DNA of 64,000 nucleotides, taken from an uncultured Aquimarina sp. (GTDB lineage: Bacteria > Bacteroidota > Bacteroidia > Flavobacteriales > Flavobacteriaceae). Below, in pieces: positions 7,433-16,408 of the stretch. The stretch lies in the NCBI GenBank assembly GCA_947498935.1, contig CANMMM010000001.1, positions 186,001 through 250,000 on the forward strand, given 5' to 3'. The notes under the pieces are model-generated. The model was not told the origin of the DNA and did not search any database. It saw nothing but the letters and a program-made list of their open reading frames with translations. Each line of letters begins with the position of its first letter. Within the stretch, counting starts at the first letter, position 1. Made by a program: the position numbers and the translations under genes.

Positions 7433-10129
7433 ATGACAACGAAATTACCTATTACATTTTTAGCATTCATTGCTTTTTTAACAAATACACTAGTACTTTC
7501 GGCACAAAGTCTCCCCACTAATAATGGAAAAGAGTATATCATTGGAGGAATAGAAGTAACAGGAATCACTACGTATAATGAAAATACAGTGATCACGTTT
7601 ACAGGACTAAAAGAAGGAGAGCGTATTGTACTTCCTGGGGATCGTATTAGTAAAATCATTAAGAAACTTTGGGACTTAGAATTATTCAGTGATATCAATT
7701 TCTACATCACTAGAGTTGAAGATGAAAAAGCATTTATAGAAATTAACATCCAAGAAGTTCCTGAATTAAAACAAGCCAAAATTGTCGGCGTAAGCAAGCG
7801 AAAAGCAGAAGAGCTACTCAAAGAGAATAGCCTTACTCCAGGTGCTAAAGTAACAGAAAACCTAATTACGACTACGCGTAACTTCATCACCAACAAGTAT
7901 AAGAAAAACGGTTTTTTCAATACCAAAGTATTGATCAACACTTCTCCTGTAAAAGATACCGTACCTACCAATAAAGTAAATATGGTAGTAAAAGTAGACA
8001 AAGGAGAACGTATTAAAGTAAGCCAAATCACAGTCAATGGAAACTCTAAGCTATCTGATGGCAAAGTAAGAGCTGCCATGAAAAACACTAAGAAAAGAAA
8101 GCCTTTACGATTCTGGAAGCGCTCTAAATACATCAAGGCTGACTATGCCTCTGACAAGGAAAATATCATTAAAAAATATAAAGAAAAAGGATATCGAGAT
8201 GCTAGAATTATATCCGATTCATTGATCATAGAAAACAATGAACGTATCTCACTCGCTTTAAATATAGAAGAAGGGAACCGCTATTATTTTGGAGACATCA
8301 ATTTCTTAGGAAATAGCGTGTATACGGATAGACAATTAGCCCGACAGCTCGTTATTAAAAAAGGAGACGTTTACAACGGTATTCTGCTAGAAAAACAAAT
8401 CGCAGACAATACCAAGCCAGACGCTAATGACTTGACTAATCTGTACCAAAACAATGGATACCTATTCTCTAACATAGATGCTGTAGAAACGAATGTACAG
8501 AATGACACTATTGATTTCGAAATTAGAATCCGAGAAGGTAAATTGGTACACTTCGATCATATCACAGTAACTGGAAATGACAAAACCAATGACCATGTAG
8601 TACACAGAATCCTTAGAACACGTCCTGGTCAGGTATACAGTAAAGATTTAGTGGTACGTACCGTTAGAGAAATCGGACAATTAGGCTTCTTTGACCCAGA
8701 ACAATTAGAACCACAATTCCAAAATGCAAACCCACAGGCGGGAACCATAGACATCAACTACCCCGTAGTAGAAAAAGGAGCAAGCCAGATAGAACTACAA
8801 GGTGGTTTTGGTGGTGGTGGTTTCGTAGGAACGTTAGGACTTGCGTTTAGTAATTTCTCTATCCGTAATATCTTTAACAAAGAAGCCTACAGCCCCCTTC
8901 CTATGGGAGATGGTCAAACATTGCGTATACGAGCACAGGCTAGCCAAATCTTTCAAACGTATAGTTTATCTTTTGTAGAGCCGTGGTTAGGTGGTAAAAA
9001 ACCATTTCAACTATCCACTTCTATATCGCACTCTATACAATACGAAAATACATTTAGCCGTCGTGGAAGAAGAGATGTAAATAGAGACAGTAGATTTTTA
9101 ATCACTGGTGGGTCTATTGGGGTAGCGAAACGTCTTAACTGGCCAGATAACTACTTTACCTTATCACAGGCAGTAAGCTTCCAGCATTTCAACCTTAAGA
9201 ACTTTAACAGAAGAAGCCTATTTTCTTTTGGAAATGGATTTTCTAACAACTTAGCTTACACCATAGGAATCAATCGAAATAACACCTCGGTAAACCCTAT
9301 TTTCCCTACAGCAGGATCAGAGTTTAATCTTGTAGCCAAACTATCACTCCCCTATTCTATGTGGGATGGCACAGACTACAGAGCTCTTGCTGACCAAAGC
9401 AGCGCATTGGATTTTGAACAAAATGAACTATTACGCCTTAACCCGGGACTTATAGATCCTAGAACAGGACGTATTAACAGAGAAGTAAACCCTGAAGCTG
9501 CGGATAGAATTGGCGAAATTGGGTCAGAAATAGGAGACATCGATCAAGAACGATTTGATTGGTTAGAGTACTATAAGATAAAGTTTGATGGAACTTGGTA
9601 CACTACCCTTGCCAAAATTGGTAAAAACCCATTAGTACTACGCTCTAGAGCTGAATACGGGTTCTTAGGTGCTTACAATAACAATAGAGGAACTATTTTA
9701 TTCGAACGCTTCTTTGTAGGAGGAGATGGATTAGGAGCAAACAGCTTAGATGGAAGAGAAGTGGTAGCGCTTAGAGGATACCCTAATCAATCTGTAGTAC
9801 CCCTTAGTAGAAGCAATGAAGTAAGTACACGACAAAACCAAGGAGCTACTATCTATAATAAGTACTCCCTAGAACTACGCTATCCAATTACCTTAAAACC
9901 TGCGGCATCCATCTACATGCTTACCTTCTTAGAAGGAGGAGCTTCCTTCGATAGCTTTAGAGGATTCAATCCTTTTCAATTAAATCGTTCTGCTGGAGCA
10001 GGTTTGCGTATCTTTATGCCAGCCTTTGGATTACTAGGTATTGATTTCGGATATGGTTTCGATCCAATTCCTGGCACTGTGGGTAGCAATGGATGGGAAA
10101 CTCACTTTATCATAGGGCAACAATTTTAA
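7433..10129 (+). CDS. bamA: outer membrane protein assembly factor BamA (Omp85)
   Basis: 898 residues from ATG 7433 (a longer frame from 7400 would overlap uppS by 29 nt). Signal peptide MTTKLPITFLAFIAFLTNTL ending near LSAQS. The N-terminal half shows successive POTRA domains, recognisable as repeated glycine-turn units (VTGITTYNENTV, VNGNSKLSDGKVRAAM, FLGNSVYTDRQL, VTGNDKTNDHVV). The C-terminal half is the Omp85 barrel, including a VALRGYPNQ segment that fits the conserved VRGY/F motif of barrel loop 6, and a terminal strand ending in Phe (FIIGQQF), the usual BAM recognition signal. It inserts beta-barrel proteins such as the porin, PorG, PorP and SprA encoded in this window. It is followed by two Skp-like chaperone genes, its usual partners. 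Confidence 0.95.
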   Translation: MTTKLPITFLAFIAFLTNTLVLSAQSLPTNNGKEYIIGGIEVTGITTYNENTVITFTGLKEGERIVLPGDRISKIIKKLWDLELFSDINFYITRVEDEKAFIEINIQEVPELKQAKIVGVSKRKAEELLKENSLTPGAKVTENLITTTRNFITNKYKKNGFFNTKVLINTSPVKDTVPTNKVNMVVKVDKGERIKVSQITVNGNSKLSDGKVRAAMKNTKKRKPLRFWKRSKYIKADYASDKENIIKKYKEKGYRDARIISDSLIIENNERISLALNIEEGNRYYFGDINFLGNSVYTDRQLARQLVIKKGDVYNGILLEKQIADNTKPDANDLTNLYQNNGYLFSNIDAVETNVQNDTIDFEIRIREGKLVHFDHITVTGNDKTNDHVVHRILRTRPGQVYSKDLVVRTVREIGQLGFFDPEQLEPQFQNANPQAGTIDINYPVVEKGASQIELQGGFGGGGFVGTLGLAFSNFSIRNIFNKEAYSPLPMGDGQTLRIRAQASQIFQTYSLSFVEPWLGGKKPFQLSTSISHSIQYENTFSRRGRRDVNRDSRFLITGGSIGVAKRLNWPDNYFTLSQAVSFQHFNLKNFNRRSLFSFGNGFSNNLAYTIGINRNNTSVNPIFPTAGSEFNLVAKLSLPYSMWDGTDYRALADQSSALDFEQNELLRLNPGLIDPRTGRINREVNPEAADRIGEIGSEIGDIDQERFDWLEYYKIKFDGTWYTTLAKIGKNPLVLRSRAEYGFLGAYNNNRGTILFERFFVGGDGLGANSLDGREVVALRGYPNQSVVPLSRSNEVSTRQNQGATIYNKYSLELRYPITLKPAASIYMLTFLEGGASFDSFRGFNPFQLNRSAGAGLRIFMPAFGLLGIDFGYGFDPIPGTVGSNGWETHFIIGQQF

Positions 10130-10165
10130 GTTTGGCACGATTATTTCTATAAACAATACAGCAAC

Positions 10166-11005
10166 ATGAAAACAAAAGCTTTTTTATTACTTACTGCTAT
10201 TTTTACAGTCATCACTGCTACTACAGTAACTGCCCAAAAAGGCATCAGACTAGGATACATAGATATGGAATACATATTGCAAAATGTTCCTGAATACAAT
10301 GAAGCCGCAGCAGACTTAGAAAAAAAAGTACAAAAGTGGAAAGTAGAAATTGAAGCGAATCTAAAAGAGGTAGAAGAAATGCGAAAGGACCTCAACAATG
10401 AACGTGTATTGCTAACCAAAGAATTAATCGAAGAACGAGAAGAAGATATTTTATTCAAAGAAAAAGAGATACTAGAATACCAACAAAAACGATTTGGTCC
10501 TAATGGAGATTTATTTCTTCAGAAAAAGAGATTGGTACAGCCTGTCCAGGATCAAGTATTCGTAGCGGTACAAGAAATAGCAAAAAACAAGAAATACGAT
10601 TTTATATTCGACAAATCAGCAGACCTAGTAATGCTTTACTCTGCCGATCGATATGACATTAGTGATCAAGTACTCCTTAGAATCAACAGAGCTTCTAAAC
10701 GAAAACAGATCAATAGCAAACGAGAGAAAAAAGCATTAGAACGCGCTGAGAAAAGAAGTGTGTCGCAGGAAAAAGAAGTAACCGACAGAGAAAAAGAAAT
10801 CTCTCAGAAACAATCCGAAAGAGACAAGCTTATAGCAGAACGCAAGGCGGTGCGAGATTCTATCAGAGCTGAAAAAAGAAAAGCATTTGAAGCTAGAAGA
10901 GTGAAACTACTAGCCGCTCAAAAAAGAAAAAGAGATTCTATCTTAGCCATCAAAAACGGACTAAAGAACGATTCTAAAAAAACACCTAGCGAAGGTGAAA
11001 ACTAA
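10166..11005 (+). CDS. OmpH/Skp-family periplasmic chaperone with extended coiled-coil tail
   Basis: 279 residues with signal peptide (MKTKAFLLLTAIFTVITATT, cleavage near VTAQ). Residues about 25-175 form the Skp/OmpH domain: GIRLGYIDMEYILQNVPEYN, a long charged helix pair, and the closing strand KYDFIFDKSADLVMLYS. Skp trimers hold unfolded outer membrane proteins and pass them to BamA. Beyond residue 175 is an extra tail of about 100 residues, almost entirely Lys/Arg/Glu coiled coil, absent from the second copy and from ordinary Skp (about 160 residues). Its role is unknown; a scaffold or peptidoglycan-proximal arm is possible. It lies 36 nt after bamA. Confidence 0.88.
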   Translation: MKTKAFLLLTAIFTVITATTVTAQKGIRLGYIDMEYILQNVPEYNEAAADLEKKVQKWKVEIEANLKEVEEMRKDLNNERVLLTKELIEEREEDILFKEKEILEYQQKRFGPNGDLFLQKKRLVQPVQDQVFVAVQEIAKNKKYDFIFDKSADLVMLYSADRYDISDQVLLRINRASKRKQINSKREKKALERAEKRSVSQEKEVTDREKEISQKQSERDKLIAERKAVRDSIRAEKRKAFEARRVKLLAAQKRKRDSILAIKNGLKNDSKKTPSEGEN

Positions 11006-11060
11006 CGGAAATTAAACTAAAGAATAATTTTTAAATCTATAACACATAATATTACTTACA

Positions 11061-11570
11061 ATGAAAAAGTTTAGAACCCTATTAATAGCTTGTGCCATCA
11101 CATTAGGAGCATCGAGTTTTGTGAATGCACAATCTAAAGTGGCTCATATTGCATCTCAAGAATTAGTAGAATCTATGCCTGCTTTTAAAGCTGCAAAAAG
11201 TGAAATCGAAAAATTAAACAAAACATACGAAGCTGAAATTAGAAACATGGTATTAGAATTACAAAATACTATGAAGAAATATCAGTCTGAAGCTGCTACT
11301 AAAACAGAAGAAGAAAACGCAAAAAGAGCGCAAGAAGTACAAGCTACTGAAAAAAGCATCGGAGATTACAGACAGAATGCACTACAGGACCTTCAGAAAA
11401 AAGAAATAGAGCTAATGAAGCCTATCTATGAAAAAGCGAGAACTTCTATCCAAAAAGTAGCTAGAGCGCAAGGTTTCGAGTATGTATTAGATTCTACCAC
11501 AGGTACAGGTGTTATCTTAGCTGACGGAAAAAACCTAATGGCAGACGTAAAGAAAGATTTAGGTATTTAA
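11061..11570 (+). CDS. OmpH/Skp-family periplasmic chaperone
   Basis: 169 residues, standard Skp length. Signal peptide MKKFRTLLIACAITLGASSF with cleavage near VNAQS. The mature protein begins SKVAHIASQELVESMPAFKAA, the usual first strand and helix, followed by the long coiled-coil arm and the closing strand FEYVLDSTTGTGVILADG. Second of two tandem skp-like genes after bamA, probably arisen by duplication. It ends the operon: an R1 repeat and then a strong hairpin terminator at 11760-11791 follow, so R1 copy B would be transcribed in its 3' untranslated region. Confidence 0.9.
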   Translation: MKKFRTLLIACAITLGASSFVNAQSKVAHIASQELVESMPAFKAAKSEIEKLNKTYEAEIRNMVLELQNTMKKYQSEAATKTEEENAKRAQEVQATEKSIGDYRQNALQDLQKKEIELMKPIYEKARTSIQKVARAQGFEYVLDSTTGTGVILADGKNLMADVKKDLGI

Positions 11571-11589
11571 TCTAATATTTCTGTACAAC

Positions 11590-11750
11590 GAAGTGGTTTA
11601 AACTTTTTTCAATTTGCTATAAAAACGATCTTTTGCACTCAAATTTTGCAATTTTTGAGTTCCGTAGCGCTGCTATGCAACTAAAAAATCACTGTATTTG
11701 ATCACAAAATCTTCGATTTTCGCTGAAATCAAAAAAGTTTAAACCACTTC
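11590..11750 (-). repeat. R1 repeat, copy B (best-conserved inverted ends)
   Basis: 161 bp with perfect 20-bp terminal inverted repeats, gaagtggtttaaactttttt. It is in reverse orientation to copies A and C. The internal segment tagcgctgctatgcaac and the internal hairpin actcaaa/tttgagt are clear. It lies between the stop of the second skp gene and its terminator, so it should be carried in that transcript. Confidence 0.88.
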
Positions 11751-11759
11751 AACACATAA

Positions 11760-11791
11760 AAAAACAGTAAGTTCCGCTTACTGTTTTTTTT
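11760..11791 (+). terminator. Rho-independent terminator of the bamA-skp operon
   Basis: Stem aaaacagtaag / cttactgtttt with a 5-nt loop (ttccg), followed by a T run. It is 190 nt downstream of the second skp stop, beyond R1 copy B. Confidence 0.8.
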
Positions 11792-11841
11792 GTACCCTAT
11801 ACTAAGTTGTACCACGTTTAAAAATCAGTTGGTGTATGTGT

Positions 11842-11930
11842 AGGGCGTTCCCCAAGGGTCGGGCTATTCGTTCCAATTCCTCGCACCTCCTATCGTCGGG
11901 CTGTGGGATTTCCTCTACTATCCCTAACGC
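11842..11930 (-). repeat. R2 repeat, copy 1 (possible structured RNA)
   Basis: 89 nt on the minus strand, starting gcgttagggatag and ending gaacgccct. The gcgtt/aacgc ends pair, gggat/atccc forms a first hairpin, and ccc-tt-ggg forms a small hairpin before the closing stem. It differs from copy 2 at only a few positions (tagagg for cagtgg, aata for gata). It faces away from murI, in the gap between the skp terminator and the murI promoter. Confidence 0.75.
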
Positions 11931-11985
11931 AATAACAAAGCAATTACTAGCCAGAAATAAATTAGCAAGATCAATAAGAAGTACT

Positions 11986-11993
11986 TATTTTTG
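11986..11993 (+). promoter_or_regulatory. Possible -7 box of the murI promoter
   Basis: TATTTTTG fits TAnnTTTG and lies 47 nt before the murI start codon. No TTG is visible at the proper distance upstream, so support is weak. Confidence 0.35.
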
Positions 11994-12040
11994 AACCTCT
12001 AGGAACACAAAAAAGAGTTTGCACAGTAGATCACTATCGA

Positions 12041-12826
12041 ATGAATACAAACGCAATTGGTATTTTTGACTCTGGCATCGGAGGTACTTCTATCTGGAAA
12101 GAAATTGCTAGTACCCTTCCGTATGAAAACACCTGCTACCTTGCTGATAGCAAAAACGCTCCGTATGGCAAGCGCTCTAAAGATGAAATCATAGCTTTAA
12201 GCATTAAAAACACAGAGCAGCTCATTGCTTTTGGTTGTAAAATCATAGTCGTAGCCTGTAACACTGCTACTACCAATGCCATCAAAGAGCTACGCGCACG
12301 ATTCGAGCTGCCATTTATAGGTATCGAACCCGCTATCAAACCTGCTGCACTGTATACCAAAACACAAAAAATAGGTATTCTAGCAACCAAAGGTACTTTA
12401 TCAAGTCAGTTATTTGCTAAAACATCAGATCTATATGCCCACCATACAGAAGTGATAGAGGTAGTAGGCGCGGGATTGGTAGAATTGATAGAGCAAGACA
12501 AAACGTATTCTACAGAGATGTATCAATTACTAGAAAGCTATGTACAGCCTATGGTCGCACAAAATATTGATCATCTAGTACTAGGCTGCACCCATTATCC
12601 GTATCTGATCCCGCTACTCCGACAAATGCTTCCTAAGCATATCCAAATCATTGACTCTGGAGCTGCAGTAGCCAAACAGACAAAAGCCATCCTGTGCAAA
12701 CACCAGTTAACAACTCCAAATACAACTACAGGTACGCATCGATTTTATACCAATAGCAGCACCACAGCTCTTAAAAACATACTGCCTACTCAAGAACAAC
12801 TCGCGATCCGTTTGCTAGATTTTTAG
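12041..12826 (+). CDS. murI: glutamate racemase
   Basis: 261 residues, cytoplasmic. Makes D-glutamate for peptidoglycan by interconverting L- and D-glutamate. Both catalytic cysteines are present: Cys73 in VVACNTATTNA, and the second in LVLGCTHYPYLIP. The N-terminal GIFDSGIGG loop (Asp10, Ser11) binds substrate, and PYGKRS at 41-46 is conserved. The gene follows bamA-skp-skp as in many Bacteroidota, but here a terminator, an R1 repeat and an R2 repeat separate it from them, so it probably has its own promoter. It is convergent with the response regulator gene, with 6 nt between stops. Confidence 0.95.
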   Translation: MNTNAIGIFDSGIGGTSIWKEIASTLPYENTCYLADSKNAPYGKRSKDEIIALSIKNTEQLIAFGCKIIVVACNTATTNAIKELRARFELPFIGIEPAIKPAALYTKTQKIGILATKGTLSSQLFAKTSDLYAHHTEVIEVVGAGLVELIEQDKTYSTEMYQLLESYVQPMVAQNIDHLVLGCTHYPYLIPLLRQMLPKHIQIIDSGAAVAKQTKAILCKHQLTTPNTTTGTHRFYTNSSTTALKNILPTQEQLAIRLLDF

Positions 12827-12832
12827 CAGTTA

Positions 12833-13564
12833 TCATTTAAAATGTGCCAGTAAATCTGCTTTTTTAGAAGAAGACACGATGATCTCTTTGCCCGAAGAAA
12901 GTACCACACTTCCTCCTTTTCCTTTTCTATAGCGTACAATCTGATGCACATTGACCAAGTAACTTTTATGCACTCTAGCAAATCCATAAGACGCCAGCGC
13001 ATCCTCAAAAAACTTTAGTGTTTTGCTTACTAATTTCTGCCCTGTTTCTAAGAAAATCTTAGTGTAGTTATCATCTGCCTGACAATATAAAATACTAGCT
13101 ACCTCTAGGACTTCGAATCCATCTTGTTTAGGAATGGTAATCTTTCCTACTGTAGTCACTGTTGCAGGCACGAGCACTTGGTCTAATAACGTATTTTCCT
13201 TCTCTTTAATCATACGCACATGAGCAACGGCTTTGATCAGATCATCGATCGCTATAGGCTTTAATAAATAATAAGTAGCCTGTGCATTGAGCGCATCTAC
13301 TGCATAGTGATCATAAGCGGTTACAAATACGGTTTCAAAGGTTCGTTCTGGTACTTGCTCTAATAAATCAAAGGCATTGCCATAGGGCATTTCTACATCT
13401 AGGAATAATACATCTGGGGTCAGTGTTTCTAGCAGCGTTAGGGTTTCTTGTACATTGGCAGCTTCCCCTAGAATCGTAACATCTGGACAGTACTTGGTGA
13501 TATAATTTCTTAGAATCGCTCTGCTATTCGCTTCGTCGTCTACAATAATTGCGGTTAGTTGCAT
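12833..13564 (-). CDS. LytTR-type response regulator
   Basis: 243 residues. N-terminal receiver domain: acidic pocket Asp9/Asp10 (IIVDDEANS), phosphoacceptor Asp56 in VLFLDVEMP, the conserved Thr in VFVTAYD and Lys in YYLLKPIAI. C-terminal LytTR DNA-binding domain from about residue 140 (ITIPKQDGFEVLEVASILYC), with the FEDALASYGFARVHKSYLVN core and VVLSSGKEIIVS strands. It starts 12 nt after the adjacent histidine kinase and is almost certainly its partner. Target genes are unknown. Its stop is 6 nt from the murI stop (convergent), with no hairpin visible between them. Confidence 0.92.
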   Translation of the reverse strand: MQLTAIIVDDEANSRAILRNYITKYCPDVTILGEAANVQETLTLLETLTPDVLFLDVEMPYGNAFDLLEQVPERTFETVFVTAYDHYAVDALNAQATYYLLKPIAIDDLIKAVAHVRMIKEKENTLLDQVLVPATVTTVGKITIPKQDGFEVLEVASILYCQADDNYTKIFLETGQKLVSKTLKFFEDALASYGFARVHKSYLVNVHQIVRYRKGKGGSVVLSSGKEIIVSSSKKADLLAHFK

Positions 13565-13576
13565 AAGTGTTTTGAA

Positions 13577-15796
13577 TTAATTGGGCTTGTTGAGTCGTAA
13601 TACTACTTGAGTACCATGTGTAGGATATACATCACTAATCGTTACATCTACCTTTCCTTTATACATTCGATTCAGTATCTGTATCCGCTCTTGGATATTG
13701 CTCATCCCCTTAGATTTTTGCTTCTTTTGATTGGCTGTTTTTAACTGCCTGGACGCTGCTCTTCCGATACCATCATCTGTAATCATAATCTCTATGATGG
13801 CTGCATCTCGCTGCTCCATACGTATAGATAACATCCCCTTTTCTTTTTTGTAGCGTAGCCCATGCCATACTGCATTTTCTATATACGGCTGTAATAGCAT
13901 CGGCGGAATCATATACGAAGTAACATCGATAGTAGGATCTATATAGATTTCATACTCGAATTTATCTTGGAATCGAAAGTGCTCCAACTTTACGTACAAT
14001 TCTAATAGTGCAATTTCTTTTTCTAACGGAATTACATTTTCTTCGCTATTCTCCAATACGGATCGCATTAATAGCGAAAATTCTGTAAGGTATTTATTCG
14101 CTGCACGCTCATCACTGGTGGCTATAAAAGTGTTTACAGAATTGAGTGCATTGAATATAAAATGCGGATTCATCTGCGATCGGAGTGACTTTAATGCCAA
14201 TAGATCATTGGCATATTGCTGCTGTTTCATATTCCGATACATCAGGTAAGCTGCTAAAAATAATAAAACAGCTAGTACAATAAGCGAATAAATAACGATT
14301 TGCTGTTTAGAACTCTGTTGACCTACTAATTCTCTAGACGCTATCGCTAATTTATACCTACTCTCATGTAATTCTCTATCTTTCTCTAAAGTGGTAATTC
14401 GGTTCGCTTTTTTGATCAATTCTTTTCTAAATCGCTCTGATTGCGAAATTTCTTGTTCTTTTTGCGCGTGCAATTTATCTACAATTGCACCGTAGGACTC
14501 AAAGGCTTCTGATGCTTCTTTGAGTTGCCCTTTCTGCCTTAATACCTCTCCTAATTTTCGAGTTGCATCTTTCTGCACGACTAGATCATTCACCGAGGCG
14601 GCTTTTTTAATACTTTCTTCGAGATAAGGCAGAGCTTCATCATACGCTCGTTTCGCTACAAAGGCGTTGGCTATTTTATAATTCTGCACCTGCGAAGTAA
14701 TCGCTGCGTCCCCTGCTTTGGGTATCGAATCAGGTTGCTTGTTAGTCTCTAAAGATTCTGACACAGCTTCTGCTTCTGCCGCTGCTTCCATTTCTACTAT
14801 GTCTTCTAAAGCTTCTTTTCGCAGGGCTATCTCCTTATCATAACTACTGTTTTTATTATAGAAATCAGCTGCCTTAGCACGTTGTCTAGCTGAGGTACGC
14901 TTGCTTTTGCGCTCGGCGAGTGCCACAGAGCTATCTAGGTAGCTTTCTGCTTTTCGAAAATTACCTTGTGCCCCTACCACTTCGGCCAACTTGGAATTCA
15001 ATTCTATGATCAGCGTTTTTGCTCCTTTTTTTTGCGCCAATGCCAGTGCCTTATCATAAAATGCAACCGCTTGTTCGGTTTGCCGCAAGCCTTTGTACGC
15101 ATCTCCTCTACCTTCATATACTTTGAGCTGCTGCATGGTATTCAGTCGTGCTTTGCTAACTTCATTAAACGTACCTAGTGCCAGTTCGAAATTGGCATTG
15201 TCTAATTGTGCATGCCCTAATTTAATCTGCACATCTTTCTCCTGCACATGCATCAAACTGTTTAGGTAATTTTCTTCTGCAAAATCAGGCTGTTTCCAAT
15301 AGCTGTAGATGTCACCCAAGACTTCATACAGCGTCGCTTTTTTCTTATGTTGTAATCGATCTTTATCACGTATGGTTTCTAAGGCTTTTCGCACGAAATC
15401 AATACTGGTAGCCGCATCTTTTTTGAGATTAGATTTTGCTGCATTTAAGTACTCGAAATAAGCATCATGGGTTTTTGAGCTACTGAAACTAGACGCCGTA
15501 CTTTCATCGGCTACAATGACATCGATCACTTCATCATTTTCTATCCTGTAAAACACGGTTTCGAAACGATCATCGCTAATCATCAATTCATCTCCTATAC
15601 GCGCCTGTATACGAAAGGCGCCTTCATGATCTGTAAATACGGATTGACCTCCTACGATTCTAATCTCTACATCGCGAATCGGACGGAGTGTACTTTGTTC
15701 CTTAACAGTACCCTTGATCAGCATGGATGGCTGCTGTGCCATACCTAGTAGAGAGATAAAGCAGCAGATGCATATCCATGTTATCTTATGTTTCAT
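13577..15796 (-). CDS. LytS-type sensor histidine kinase with carboxypeptidase-like and TPR sensor region
   Basis: 739 residues from ATG 15796, where a signal sequence begins (MKHKITWICICCFISLLGMA). The frame stays open 60 codons further upstream, but the first 25 or so codons lie in R1 copy C, so that extension is rejected. Order: signal peptide; carboxypeptidase-regulatory-like fold (KGTVKEQSTLRPIRDVEIRI); several TPR-type repeats to about residue 470; a coiled coil; one membrane span at about 500-520; a His_kinase domain with QMNPHFIFNALN (His545); and an HATPase domain with PPMLLQPYIENAVWHG and DDGIGR. The TPR part should be periplasmic if the signal is cleaved. The phosphorelay partner is the LytTR regulator 12 nt downstream. 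A second possible start at 15883 cannot be fully excluded. Confidence 0.88.
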   Translation of the reverse strand: MKHKITWICICCFISLLGMAQQPSMLIKGTVKEQSTLRPIRDVEIRIVGGQSVFTDHEGAFRIQARIGDELMISDDRFETVFYRIENDEVIDVIVADESTASSFSSSKTHDAYFEYLNAAKSNLKKDAATSIDFVRKALETIRDKDRLQHKKKATLYEVLGDIYSYWKQPDFAEENYLNSLMHVQEKDVQIKLGHAQLDNANFELALGTFNEVSKARLNTMQQLKVYEGRGDAYKGLRQTEQAVAFYDKALALAQKKGAKTLIIELNSKLAEVVGAQGNFRKAESYLDSSVALAERKSKRTSARQRAKAADFYNKNSSYDKEIALRKEALEDIVEMEAAAEAEAVSESLETNKQPDSIPKAGDAAITSQVQNYKIANAFVAKRAYDEALPYLEESIKKAASVNDLVVQKDATRKLGEVLRQKGQLKEASEAFESYGAIVDKLHAQKEQEISQSERFRKELIKKANRITTLEKDRELHESRYKLAIASRELVGQQSSKQQIVIYSLIVLAVLLFLAAYLMYRNMKQQQYANDLLALKSLRSQMNPHFIFNALNSVNTFIATSDERAANKYLTEFSLLMRSVLENSEENVIPLEKEIALLELYVKLEHFRFQDKFEYEIYIDPTIDVTSYMIPPMLLQPYIENAVWHGLRYKKEKGMLSIRMEQRDAAIIEIMITDDGIGRAASRQLKTANQKKQKSKGMSNIQERIQILNRMYKGKVDVTISDVYPTHGTQVVLRLNKPN

Positions 15797-15900
15797 ATAG
15801 CTGTAGTATTGTTTTAGGGCCGCATCCAATGCATCAGTGAATAATGTATTATATACCCAATTTTTTGTTTCTTCGTCTTTCATCCTTTTTTCATTGCACT

Positions 15901-16060
15901 GAAGTGGTTTACACTTTTTTGACTTCAGCGAAAAACTAAGATTTTGTGATCTAATACAGTGATTTTTTAGTTGCATAGCAGCGCTCGAAAACTAAAAATT
16001 GCAAAATTTGAGTGCAAAAGATCGTTTTTATAGCAAATTAAAAAAAGTGTAAACTACTTC
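15901..16060 (+). repeat. R1 repeat, copy C
   Basis: 160 bp, same orientation as copy A. Left end gaagtggtttacactttttt; the complement of the right end reads gaagtagtttacactttttt. Relative to copy B, AAAC/GTTT has become ACAC/GTGT on both arms, so pairing is kept. Read on the minus strand it supplies the false N-terminal extension of the kinase frame. Confidence 0.88.
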
Positions 16061-16276
16061 ACTAGGTAAACTTAGGCTATTTATCATTAATAATAAAATC
16101 CCTCTCTGTTACGCTCCCCCTCTATTCGCATGCTACGAGCGCTTTATTACCCTATTACTAAACTGAGTATACGGGTTCCCTCATTCTTTGTGCGCTGTCC
16201 CTCATTTTAGATTTTTCTCAGTATTTGTTTGTACTACTTTTAGCCCCATGTTATTGTGTTTGACTGCTATTTCTTT
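16061..16276. other. Gene-free stretch between R1 copy C and R2 copy 2
   Basis: With the flanking repeats this forms a 612-bp gap between the divergent kinase and VWA genes. It is AT-rich with no coding potential. A convincing TAnnTTTG promoter was not found for either gene. Confidence 0.4.
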
Positions 16277-16365
16277 GCGTTAGGGATAGCAGTGGAAATC
16301 CCACAGCCCGACGATAGGAGGTGCGAGGAATTGGAACGGATAGCCCGACCCTTGGGGAACGCCCT
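16277..16365 (+). repeat. R2 repeat, copy 2 (possible structured RNA)
   Basis: 89 nt: gcgttagggatagcag at the left, gaacgccct at the right, with the same closing stem, gggat/atccc hairpin and ccc-tt-ggg hairpin as copy 1. It ends 43 nt before the start codon of the VWA lipoprotein, on the same strand, so it would lie in that gene's leader if transcription starts upstream. It gives the false peptide [12 protein letters not shown] in the extended reading frame. Confidence 0.75.
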
Positions 16366-16408
16366 ACAAAACAAAAAAAAGAGACCATTATATAAAAAGA
16401 ATACCATT

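Noticed and set aside
15797..15976. 60-codon extension of the kinase
   Set aside because: About its first 25 codons lie in R1 and it would hide the signal peptide.
11590..16365. Composite transposon around murI
   Set aside because: No transposase, and the flanking repeats are not in mirror order; kept only as a recombination idea.
16256..16408. N-terminal extension of the VWA lipoprotein
   Set aside because: Encoded by R2; the lipobox at Cys20 of the shorter form would be buried.
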